In this document: piece after piece, positions 1 through 7,058 of the stretch
How positions within the stretch are numbered: the stretch's first letter is position 1
Layout of the letters: each line of letters begins with the position of its first letter
DNA from: Oceanobacillus jeddahensis
Lineage (GTDB): Bacteria; Bacillota; Bacilli; Bacillales; Amphibacillaceae
NCBI RefSeq assembly: GCF_000750635.1
Contig: NZ_CCDM010000002.1
Location: 744,001 to 808,000, forward strand
DNA: 64,000 nt
Direction: 5' to 3'
The notes under the pieces: model-generated
Database searches by the model: none
Told to the model about the DNA's origin: nothing
What the model saw: the letters and a program-made list of their open reading frames with translations, nothing else
Position numbers and translations under genes: made by a program

Positions 1-380
1 TCCTGTATAAATTTTTCAGGATGTGGAAAATGATGGGCTGCGATACGGCAGGTGACAATATCCATAGAATCATCGAGAAATGGAAGTTCCTCGGCGTCAG
101 CAATGAGAAGTAAAATGTTATTGGTTTCATTTAAGCTGTTTTTCACATTAACTAACATTGATGGTGTTAAATCGGTTGCAATAACTTGTTTGGAGAATGG
201 GGCTAATGTTTTTGCAACCTGCCCTCCACCTGTAGCAATATCTAAAACAGTTTGTTCGCTGGACGGGTTTAACCACTCCACAATTTTTTGTAAAGCCGCC
301 GGGTTACTATGTGTATGACTTTTGATATAAGCATCTTCTCTTTTGGTAAATAATTCTTTATTCAATAGCTTTTTATCCAT
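1..380 (-). CDS. Class I SAM-dependent methyltransferase (C-terminus outside window)
   Basis: Read on the minus strand from ATG at 380, preceded by a GGAAGG ribosome site, and running off the left edge, so only the N-terminal 126 residues are visible. Residues 45-54 (VLDIATGGGQ) are the glycine-rich SAM-binding motif I; VIATDLTPSML (67-77) carries the acidic motif II position and DAEELPFLDDSMDIVTCR (95-112) is the motif typical of UbiE/Methyltransf_11 proteins. It is therefore a small-molecule or quinone-type methyltransferase by family; substrate cannot be told. It is divergent from the LysR gene, sharing the 381-542 intergenic region. Confidence 0.85.
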   Translation of the reverse strand, partial: MDKKLLNKELFTKREDAYIKSHTHSNPAALQKIVEWLNPSSEQTVLDIATGGGQVAKTLAPFSKQVIATDLTPSMLVNVKNSLNETNNILLLIADAEELPFLDDSMDIVTCRIAAHHFPHPEKFIQ

Positions 381-470
381 GTAACATCCTTCCTTTCTTG
401 TTTTCCGCATCAAACTCCGCTTTATTCAACAGATGAAGCTTACTGTAAATACTCTTAAATTCATATTATA

Positions 471-535
471 TGGTATAATCAAATAAGTAAAATACTATAT
501 TTTAATCAAAAATGATAACCTATCCTTATAGGAGG
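471..535 (+). promoter_or_regulatory. Promoter region and RBS of the LysR gene
   Basis: TGGTATAAT at 471-479 is an extended -10 hexamer (TATAAT 474-479) without a good -35. AGGAGG at 530-535 lies 7 nt before the ATG at 543 and fixes that start. The A/T-rich stretch between them could hold LysR boxes, but no clear T-N11-A repeat was picked out. Confidence 0.5.
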
Positions 536-542
536 TTTTGTT

Positions 543-1409
543 ATGCGGATGGATGATTACGAAATCCTTTTAAAACTTTATGAAATAGGGACCATAAGAG
601 GCACAGCAAAAGCTATTCTTATTTCTCAGCCGGCTGTTACTCAACGTTTGAAATACATGGAAAACTATTTTGGAGAAGAAATATTTATACGGACATCGAA
701 GCGTTTATTGCCGACGCCGGCTGGCGAACGGGTTATTCAGCATGCCAAGGAAACCGTAGAAAGGGAGCATCAATTTAAAAACCGTTTAGCGGAGACAGGT
801 GAAGAAATACAAGGGACATTATCTATTGCATGCTCTTCATTGATCAGCCAGCGTTATCTGCCGGACATTTTAGGGGAGTATACTGCTGCGTACCCAAAAG
901 TAACGATTGATTTAGTAACAGGAATTAGTGAAAATATCAAAAAAAATCATAAACAATACCATGTATGTATTATTCGCGGCGAAAAATTAAAAGAAACCAC
1001 CTCGGTACATTTGTTTGATGACCCGCTCTATATTTTTGATACGGAGCCTTTTCCGGATCACGCCTTAAAAGAACGGCCTATTATTTCCTTCAAAAGTGAT
1101 GACAGCATGCATGAGCTCGTTGACAGCTGGTTATTTGAACAGCAAAATTATATTAAACCGCAAAAAAAGATGACTGTAGACCAAATTGAAACGTGTAAGC
1201 AATTTATGAAGCAGGGAATTGGAATGGCTGTATTGCCGGGCAGTGTTTCCAATCATTTAAAGGAACATTATCCTTATATTCCTTTATTTGTCGAAAAACA
1301 GGCACTGACCCGTGATACCTGGGTCTGCTTTCAGGAAGGGATTCGCCAGCTCCCGCAAGTCGATCATTTTCTTCGTTTATTGGAAAACTATGATTTTGTT
1401 GCCGATTAA
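543..1409 (+). CDS. LysR family transcriptional regulator
   Basis: 288 aa, a normal LysR length. Residues 5-62 form the winged helix-turn-helix, with the recognition segment ISQPAVTQRLKYMENYFGEE and the following TPAGE; residues about 90-285 are the periplasmic-binding-like effector domain (LSIACSSLISQRYLPDIL start). LysR proteins are cytoplasmic tetrameric regulators that often control an adjacent gene. The next gene, in the same direction and about 90 bp on, is an Ohr/OsmC peroxidase, so a role in peroxide or thiol stress is plausible, but this is inference from position. Start chosen from the AGGAGG seven bases upstream; ATG 549 is a weaker alternative. Confidence 0.9.
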   Translation: MRMDDYEILLKLYEIGTIRGTAKAILISQPAVTQRLKYMENYFGEEIFIRTSKRLLPTPAGERVIQHAKETVEREHQFKNRLAETGEEIQGTLSIACSSLISQRYLPDILGEYTAAYPKVTIDLVTGISENIKKNHKQYHVCIIRGEKLKETTSVHLFDDPLYIFDTEPFPDHALKERPIISFKSDDSMHELVDSWLFEQQNYIKPQKKMTVDQIETCKQFMKQGIGMAVLPGSVSNHLKEHYPYIPLFVEKQALTRDTWVCFQEGIRQLPQVDHFLRLLENYDFVAD

Positions 1410-1502
1410 AAAATGATAGCGTTTCTTTTAAAAAAAGGTTTAAAGAAAAGGAATAAAGGAAATAGTACCATTAGATTAAATGATAAAGGAGCAGTGATTT
1501 CA

Positions 1503-1925
1503 ATGAGTAACATTATTTTCAATTCAAAAGCAACAGCTCAAAACGGCAGAGATGGACATGTAAAATCAGATGATGGGATTATCGATGTTAATTTAGTTAA
1601 TCCAGCTGGAAATAAATCAGATGAAAAAGGCTCCAACCCGGAACAGCTCTTCGCTGCTGGTTACGCAGCTTGCTATGATGGGGCACTTAATTTAATGGCA
1701 TCCAATCAGGGAAAAAATATTACGTCAGAAACAACAGCAGAAATTCATTTTATGAAAGATCCTGCTGACGACGGCTTTAAAATTGGTGCAACCCTGCATA
1801 TCAAAATAGAAGGCGTTAATCAGGAAGAAGCAGAAAAATTGGCAGAAGATGCACATCAATTCTGCCCATATTCCAAAGCAACAAGAGGTAATATTGATGT
1901 TGAATTAAAACCGACGGCAGTTTAA
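1503..1925 (+). CDS. ohr: Ohr/OsmC family organic hydroperoxide reductase
   Basis: 140 aa from ATG 1503; AAAGGAG about 10 nt upstream selects this start over the longer open frame at 1413, whose first 30 residues are lysine-rich and unlike the family. The two peroxidatic/resolving cysteines are visible in YAACYDGAL (about residue 57) and HQFCPYSKATRGN (about residue 121), the Ohr pattern. Ohr is a cytosolic homodimer that reduces fatty-acid and other organic hydroperoxides with dihydrolipoyl-protein electrons. Bacilli usually control ohr with the MarR-type OhrR; none is seen here, and the neighbour is a LysR gene instead. Confidence 0.9.
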   Translation: MSNIIFNSKATAQNGRDGHVKSDDGIIDVNLVNPAGNKSDEKGSNPEQLFAAGYAACYDGALNLMASNQGKNITSETTAEIHFMKDPADDGFKIGATLHIKIEGVNQEEAEKLAEDAHQFCPYSKATRGNIDVELKPTAV

Positions 1926-1935
1926 AAGTCTATTT

Positions 1936-1972
1936 AAAAAAGTTCCAGCTAATAAAAGCTGGAACTTTTTTT
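1936..1972 (+). terminator. Rho-independent terminator of ohr
   Basis: AGTTCCAGCT / AGCTGGAACT stem with a short AATAAA loop, preceded by A's and followed by seven T's; usable in both directions. Confidence 0.9.
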
Positions 1973-2162
1973 ATACGTGATAAAAAACTTCTTACTTACT
2001 CAACTTTGCACTTAAGAATAAACATATATAACTTGCTATTTCAGGATGAACATGTTCTTCATTACCATGCTTGTTTTTTGGTTACATATCCGGCGATTTT
2101 GGAATTAATGATTGTGCATAGCTCTGCTCCGGCCAACCACTCCGCTTTCCGACGTACAAATG

Positions 2163-2247
2163 TTTTCGATGGGGCGAGTAATCGCAGTCCCAGGACGTAC
2201 TAGTGCAGACGTTGCAACAACTCTTTTCGATGGGGTGAGTAATCGCA
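2163..2247 (+). repeat. Two copies of the 24-bp GGGGCGAGTAATCGCA repeat
   Basis: TTTTCGATGGGGCGAGTAAT+CGCA at 2163-2186 and the same with one change at 2224-2247, lying inside the palindromic module of element copy 1. Further copies occur at 28613-28693, 34768-34822, 47298-47350 and 63008-63031. Confidence 0.85.
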
Positions 2248-2579
2248 ACCCCAGGAGTCACGGGTTTAGCCTGCAAACCACTTAGGAGTCTGCGTGGTTG
2301 GCCTCCGCTCTGATAGGATTCTACAGTGGATGAAAGAGATAACATCTTGTTGGGGTTGACGAAATAGCATCTCTTTCGCTTGATGACATGATCATTTCGA
2401 TATTTTAAAATGTTTTGGTTTTGCAGTTCGAATCATAACAGCATGGATAGTTAACATCAGTAATAGCTTTCATGCACAGAGAGTAATGATTGCTGAACAT
2501 TTTTATCATGCACTACAAAAAATCTCTTCTGTCTGAACTACCTTTTATGTGTTCAGCTATTTCACATATAGAACACCTT

Positions 2580-2713
2580 ACTAGCGGAGGCGGACCGTTT
2601 TGACTCCTGAGGGACCAGCACCATCTGAAGATCCACTTTTGCCAAGCGATCTTCTTGGCAAAAGTTAGCTGAAGAGCGTGCCCCTAGGAAAGCAAAACGG
2701 TCCGCCGCAGCGG
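2580..2713. repeat. GCGGACCGTTTTG palindromic module (REP-like), copy 1
   Basis: CTAGCGGAGG...CCGCAGCGG unit with outer arms GCGGACCGTTTTG / CAAAACGGTCCGC and inner arms ACTTTTGCCAAG / CTTGGCAAAAGT, so it could form a large cruciform or RNA fold. Equivalent units are at 11620-11753, 47258-47712 (expanded) and 62867-63070. Confidence 0.85.
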
Positions 2714-2755
2714 TGAACTGCTCCCTGTCAAGTAGACAGTAAAAAAACAAAAATT

Positions 2756-3643
2756 CTATGCAACAGCCTGGTACCGACATTCCAACGGTGTCAGGCTATT
2801 TAAGTTCTCCTGGTAACGTTCTTTATTATAGAATTGGATATATCTATCAATATCCGCTGCCAATGCTTCAAAACTTTTATACTGTTTAAAATAGTAAGAC
2901 TCACTTTTAAAATGCCCAAAAAAGCTTTCCGCAGGCGCATTGTCAATGCAATTTCCAACGCAGGACATACTGCGGGTAATCCCGGCTTCTGTTGTCACGA
3001 ATCGATATTCCTTCGAGGTATATTGCGAACCACGATCACTATGCAGTAAAGGAGTAGCCCCTGGATTTGCTTCCAGCGCTGCTTTAATTGTTTCCATAAC
3101 GAGATCATTATTGTTATAGTAACTAACCTTATAGGCAACGATGGACCCATCATAAAGGTCTTTGATCATACATAAATAGGCTTTATGACCGTCTCTGTAT
3201 TTTAAATGGGTAATATCCGTTACCCACTTTTGATTTGGTTTTTCTGCCGTAAACTCCCGATTAAGAAGATTGTCTTCGATGTTGACATAGCTTGTTTTGG
3301 TGGAATATCTATTGGAACGACGTATAAATGATTTCAAGTCTAATAAAATCATTAAACGGCGAATACGTTTCAAATTATAGCGTTTCCCGTATTTGCGTTG
3401 AATAACCATTCTGATCCGGCGATAGCCGTAAATCCCTCCGTACTGTTTAAAAATCTTTTGAATTTGCTTCATCAGCCATACATTTTCTTCTTCGTGGCTA
3501 CCCGGCGTGTGATTCAGCCATTTATAATATCCGGATCGGGATACCTTTAAAATGTCGCATAATAATTGAATTGGCGTACCTGTTTCTTCATGATATGCAT
3601 GAATCGCTTCAAAGGTAGGGACTTGTTTTCCTACTCGTTCCAT
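2756..3643 (-). CDS. IS150-like transposase OrfB (DDE integrase domain)
   Basis: 295 aa rve-type integrase. The catalytic acidic residues are visible in order: WVTDITHLKYRDG, HSDRGSQYTS and DNAPAESFFGHFKSE, a DD(35)E arrangement. The N-terminal part (HEETGTPIQLLCDILKVSRSGYYKWL) is the HTH_21 linker usual for this group. ATG 3643 follows AAAGGAGAGG directly, too close for efficient initiation, so the working protein is expected to be the OrfAB fusion made by -1 frameshifting at 3667-3673. The frame is intact, so the copy may be active. Confidence 0.95.
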   Translation of the reverse strand: MERVGKQVPTFEAIHAYHEETGTPIQLLCDILKVSRSGYYKWLNHTPGSHEEENVWLMKQIQKIFKQYGGIYGYRRIRMVIQRKYGKRYNLKRIRRLMILLDLKSFIRRSNRYSTKTSYVNIEDNLLNREFTAEKPNQKWVTDITHLKYRDGHKAYLCMIKDLYDGSIVAYKVSYYNNNDLVMETIKAALEANPGATPLLHSDRGSQYTSKEYRFVTTEAGITRSMSCVGNCIDNAPAESFFGHFKSESYYFKQYKSFEALAADIDRYIQFYNKERYQENLNSLTPLECRYQAVA

Positions 3644-4341
3644 CCTCTCCTTTCGATTTCCTCCAACTTTTTTAAGAGACCATTTTCTGCCTCCAAATAT
3701 TGCGTACGGTGTTCCAGTTCCTTGATTCGAAGCTGTAATTTCTCTTCTTCGGTTAGGTTTGGCTTTGATTCTAATGTTTTCCCGCGCCGATCCTGAAGAG
3801 CCTGCTCGCCATCTTTCCGGTATTTACGAACCCAACTATACACTTGTTGATAGGAAACCCCATACTTCTCCGCAGCTTGCTGATAATTCAAATCATTGGC
3901 TATCGCATATTGGACAATCTCTATCCGTTCTTTGAATGTGGTTTTACGCCTTTCGCTCATTTTAACGCTTCCTTTATTCGTGGATTTCATCTCTTTCCCA
4001 CTATTATAAAGGCTAAGCCAATGTTGTAAAACCGATCGGGACGAAATATGAAATTGGTTACATGTGCTTTCCAGACTTCCTCCTTTATACAGATAAAACT
4101 CGACAGCTTGTTGTTTTAACTCTGCGGAATAAGACTTCCAGCTTCTTGATTCTTTCAAACCGTCCACTCCATCAGCCTGGTATTTACGAATCCAGCTTTT
4201 CAGTGTCCGTTCATCTACTCCATGTTTTTTAGCTGTTGCCCCTATGGATTTTCTCTTATCTAATACTTGCCGTACGATTTGAATTCGATCATCTAACTCA
4301 TGTTTCGTCAGTCTTCTAGACATACAAAATACTCCCTTCAT
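3631..4341 (-). CDS. IS150-like transposase OrfA (helix-turn-helix protein)
   Basis: 236 aa with two helix-turn-helix units: residues 8-60 (LTKHELDDRIQIVRQVL...ERTLKSWIRKYQADG) and about 130-185 (FKERIEIVQYAIANDLNYQQAAEKYGVSYQQVYSWVRKYRKDG), then a C-terminal coiled coil (LTEEEKLQLRIKELEHRTQYLEAENGLLKKL) with heptad leucines as in IS3-family OrfA. It binds the IS ends and, through frameshifting into orfB, forms the full transposase. It overlaps orfB by 13 bp. Confidence 0.93.
   Translation of the reverse strand: MKGVFCMSRRLTKHELDDRIQIVRQVLDKRKSIGATAKKHGVDERTLKSWIRKYQADGVDGLKESRSWKSYSAELKQQAVEFYLYKGGSLESTCNQFHISSRSVLQHWLSLYNSGKEMKSTNKGSVKMSERRKTTFKERIEIVQYAIANDLNYQQAAEKYGVSYQQVYSWVRKYRKDGEQALQDRRGKTLESKPNLTEEEKLQLRIKELEHRTQYLEAENGLLKKLEEIERRGWNE
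3667..3673 (-). promoter_or_regulatory. A6G slippery heptamer for -1 ribosomal frameshift
   Basis: On the minus strand the sequence reads A AAA AAG, phased as X XXY YYZ in the orfA frame (codons AAA AAG = KK of GLLKKLEE). After a -1 slip the orfB frame is open from here to its ATG with no stop (GTT GGA GGA AAT CGA AAG GAG AGG ATG), so a fused OrfAB is possible. Confidence 0.9.
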
Positions 4342-4542
4342 AGTAGGAGAGATTTTTTATTATTTCTCTGTCTACTATAAAGGTAGCATATCAGCGGTAC
4401 CTTACACTACACCTTCTATTCTTTATCACGGGAGTTATCAAAGGTACGATTACCCCCTGTTTCTATGGAAATGAGTTACTTTTAAGGTGCGAAGGTTCAA
4501 ATCCGTTTCGAGAGGGGGTGCCACCTTCACCTCCCAGTTTAA

Positions 4543-5085
4543 TTACTGATCCTTCATCCCCTGCTGTAAAGAAACCATTTCCTGTCCAAGGGCTTCAAGT
4601 CTTTCCAAAACACGTTCATCCTTAATTTCATCACCGTCCATGTTAAAAGCACTGTTATGGACAAAAACATTGCCAGTTGGAACTAATCCTTTAAAATAGG
4701 AAAGAATTGATCTTAGATGATATTCCATCACAAGAAAATGCCGGTCTGACCAACCGGTTGCAACCATCCCGGTAACTTTATGTTTAAAGGTGTATTCTGG
4801 CAAATGATCGAACAGATTTTTTAACGCTCCTGGAATAGACGCTTGGTAAATGGGAGTCCCAAATACAAGGAAATCAGAGGAAGCAATCTTTTGAACAATA
4901 TCCCAGGTATCGTCATTATAGTCTGCCAAGGGAGCGCCATTAAAAAAGTCGATTTCATAATCTCTTAAGTCGACTAATTCTGTTTTTATGGATGAATCGA
5001 AACGACGAGCGCGAACTAAAATCTGATTCACCACGATCGATGTTTTATCCCCTGCAAGCGCACCTGATACTCCTATAAGTTTCAT
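4543..5085 (-). CDS. NAD(P)H-dependent FMN reductase-like flavoprotein
   Basis: 180 aa flavodoxin-fold protein of the FMN_red family. GVSGALAGDKTS (residues 5-16) is the phosphate-binding loop for FMN; FGTPIYQASIPGALKNLFDHL (about 74-94) is the family's second flavin motif (P-x-Y...PGALKN). Such proteins reduce free FMN, azo dyes or quinones using NAD(P)H. AAGAGG lies 12-17 nt upstream of the ATG on the minus strand. It stands alone between element copy 1 and rqcH. The physiological substrate cannot be told from sequence. Confidence 0.88.
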   Translation of the reverse strand: MKLIGVSGALAGDKTSIVVNQILVRARRFDSSIKTELVDLRDYEIDFFNGAPLADYNDDTWDIVQKIASSDFLVFGTPIYQASIPGALKNLFDHLPEYTFKHKVTGMVATGWSDRHFLVMEYHLRSILSYFKGLVPTGNVFVHNSAFNMDGDEIKDERVLERLEALGQEMVSLQQGMKDQ

Positions 5086-5210
5086 ATATTTTAACCTCTT
5101 TTCCAGTTAATTTGTATTTTGTCGTATAGTACAAGTTTATCATTTAGAAGAAGAAGGCTCTAATTTTGTGATTTTGTTAGATGATAACAGCTAATGATAT
5201 GTTGTAAATA

Positions 5211-5257
5211 AAAAGACCGGTGTATCAAATCAGAGAAGTGATACACCGGTCTTTTTA
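5211..5257 (-). terminator. Terminator at the 3' end of rqcH
   Basis: AAAAGACCGGTGTATCA / TGATACACCGGTCTTTT long perfect stem with A/T tails on both sides; its right arm includes the rqcH stop codon. Confidence 0.9.
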
Positions 5258-6958
5258 TTTTACCTTCAGTTGATCCACCGTCTCTTTTTTCGGTGTAACA
5301 AACAATGTTTTTTGATTATCGTATGTCACGTACCCTGGTTTTGATCCATTCGGTTTTTTTACATGACGAATTAATGTATAGTCTACCGGAACGGAGGAAG
5401 ATTGTTGAGATTTACTGAAGTAAGCAGCTAAAATAGCAGCTTCCTCTAATGTTTTTTCGCTTGGATCCTCGTCTCGAATGATAACATGCGAACCTGGAAT
5501 ATCTTTCGTATGCAGCCATATATCATTGCGGCGGGCTAATCGCATTGTTGCATATTCATTCTGTTTGTTATTTTTCCCAACTAAAATAGTCGTGCCGTCA
5601 GAAGACTGGTAAGTTTCTGGCGATGGCTTCTGCGGTTTCTTTGTCTTTTTCGAAGCACGCTGTTTCCGCAAATATCCTTCTTCCCTGAGCTCTTCACGAA
5701 TTTCTTCAATATCATCGGTACTTGCTACATCAAGTTGCTGTAACAATTGGTCAAAATATAGAATTTCTTCATTCGTTCGTTTGATTTCTGTTTCCATCAT
5801 TTTTCGGGAATTTTTCAGCTTTTGATAGGTCTTAAAGTAATTCTGTGCATTCGCACTTGGTGATTTATTCGGATTCAATGGAATGGTTATTTCCTGCTGA
5901 TCTGGATCATAGTAGTCTACGACAGAGATTTCTTTTTGATTTGGCTTCACTAAATGCATATGCGCTGTTAAAAGTTCACCCATTTTTTGATAGTGATCTG
6001 CCCGTTCAGACTTCTCAACCGTTTGCTGATGTTTTTTCAGCTTCCGAACGTTTTTATCCTGTTCATTTTTAATAAAGCGATAGAGGTCTTTTGCCTGCTG
6101 TTTGACACGGTCCCGTTCGGCTTTTCCAGAGTAAAATGCATCGAGCATTGTATTGATCTCTTCAAATACCGTGTCTGGTTTTTCTTCTGGAAAAGATAGT
6201 ACATGAAAATCTTCTTTTGGTTCCTGGTAGACAGCAGGCTGATAATCATTTTCTTGTAATTGCTTCTGAACAAGGGAAATCATGTTCTCGTAGTCTTGAT
6301 TAGAACCAAGCCGGACAGGCTCTATCATTCTTTTTGTCACAAATGGTGAAAAACCTTCTAATAATCCAAGCAGCTGTTTATCCATTTTTCCAGTATTGAA
6401 ATCTAATTTTTTTACAATGGATGCACTATCTCTATTTAAAATGGAGACCTTATGCTGGTCAGGCGGTAACTGATACTGTTGTCCCGGTAAAATCATCCGG
6501 TGCCGGTTTTGGGATAAAGAGACATGTTTCAAACTGTCAATAATATGCCCTTTTTCCTGGTCGACTAAAATAAAGTTACTATGCTTGCCCATGAGTTCGA
6601 TAATTAATTGTTTATAACTGATATCCCCTATTTCATTACGGGTCCGGATCGTAAATGTAACGATCCGTTCCATTCCTTTTTGTTCGATCTGTTCAATTAC
6701 ACTCCCGGTCAGATGCTTTCGCAGCACCATACAAAACATAGGGGGTTCTTTCGGATTGGTGTAGGAATCGTTCGTAATATGAAAACGGGCATAGGTAGGA
6801 TGGACAGAAAAAAGCAGGCTGTGGTTTACAGACTGGCTGCGGACTGTCATCACAATCTCTGTTTCCGATGGCTGATAGATTTTATTTATTTTTCCTCTTT
6901 CTAATTTTGTTGCTAATTCATTTGTAATCGCTCTTGTTACAATACCGTCGAATGGCAT
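5255..6958 (-). CDS. rqcH: RqcH (YloA/NFACT), ribosome quality control factor
   Basis: 567 aa, the size of B. subtilis RqcH. NFACT-N lies at about 1-180 (MPFDGIVTRAITNELATKL, ELMGKHSNFILVD), a helix-hairpin-helix part at about 180-260, a long charged coiled coil at about 280-430, and the NFACT-R (DUF814) domain at about 450-545 with DIWLHTKDIPGSHVIIR. In the family this protein binds obstructed 50S subunits and recruits tRNA-Ala to add C-terminal alanine degradation tails. The pair E97-R98 (KGMERIV) sits where B. subtilis has Asp97-Arg98, a conservative change. Older names are fibronectin-binding protein/FbpA. It is divergent from the ATPase gene. Confidence 0.95.
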   Translation of the reverse strand: MPFDGIVTRAITNELATKLERGKINKIYQPSETEIVMTVRSQSVNHSLLFSVHPTYARFHITNDSYTNPKEPPMFCMVLRKHLTGSVIEQIEQKGMERIVTFTIRTRNEIGDISYKQLIIELMGKHSNFILVDQEKGHIIDSLKHVSLSQNRHRMILPGQQYQLPPDQHKVSILNRDSASIVKKLDFNTGKMDKQLLGLLEGFSPFVTKRMIEPVRLGSNQDYENMISLVQKQLQENDYQPAVYQEPKEDFHVLSFPEEKPDTVFEEINTMLDAFYSGKAERDRVKQQAKDLYRFIKNEQDKNVRKLKKHQQTVEKSERADHYQKMGELLTAHMHLVKPNQKEISVVDYYDPDQQEITIPLNPNKSPSANAQNYFKTYQKLKNSRKMMETEIKRTNEEILYFDQLLQQLDVASTDDIEEIREELREEGYLRKQRASKKTKKPQKPSPETYQSSDGTTILVGKNNKQNEYATMRLARRNDIWLHTKDIPGSHVIIRDEDPSEKTLEEAAILAAYFSKSQQSSSVPVDYTLIRHVKKPNGSKPGYVTYDNQKTLFVTPKKETVDQLKVK

Positions 6959-7058
6959 ATGTGATCACCTCATTGGCAATTATAGCATCTTTTTAGATGT
7001 TCGGGCATAGAAATGGATTAAGTGCTTGTACAATTCATGTCTGTCGGAGGAATGTATA

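Larger units (their letters stand above)
2714..4393 (-). mobile_element. IS3-family (IS150-like) insertion sequence
   Basis: 1680 bp, bounded by TG...CA ends. The terminal inverted repeats start TGAACTGCTCCC (2714) and, read from the right, TGATATGCTACC (4393), matching at 20 of the first 26 positions and both ending in GTAGACAG. A 4-bp duplication GCGG flanks it (2710-2713 and 4394-4397). It carries two overlapping minus-strand frames, orfA and orfB, with an A6G slippery site. It sits inside palindromic module 1 of the non-coding element; comparison with copy 2 (GCAGCGG|TGCTTTACAC) recovers the empty site. Confidence 0.95.
1999..4500 (+). mobile_element. Non-coding inverted-repeat element, copy 1, split by an IS
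   Basis: Left end CTCAACTTTGCACTTAAG at 1999; the right part resumes at 4398 and its end (reverse complement TTGAACCTTCGCACCTTAAA) is at about 4500. Removing the 1680-bp IS and one 4-bp duplication leaves about 818 bp. Contents match copies 2-4 in order: left end, a CCAACCAC palindromic module (about 2125-2325, containing two 24-bp GGGGCGAGTAATCGCA repeats), a conserved centre (about 2326-2579), a GCGGACCGTTTTG palindromic module (2580-2713) and a right end. No coherent ORF. Unlike copies 2-4 it lacks a matching 7-bp duplication: left flank TTACTTA (1992-1998), right flank ATCCGTT. Confidence 0.75.

Noticed and set aside
52..318. Plus-strand ORF at the left edge
   Set aside because: It is antisense to the methyltransferase gene, whose SAM-binding motif is clear.
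2082..2345. Minus-strand ORF of 87 codons in element copy 1
   Set aside because: It runs through palindromic arms and 24-bp repeats, with no family resemblance and no conservation in other copies.
4488..4515. GGTTCAAATCC resembling a tRNA T-loop
   Set aside because: The flanking bases do not form a 5-bp T stem, no anticodon arm or acceptor stem is present upstream, and the sequence is the end of mobile element copy 1.
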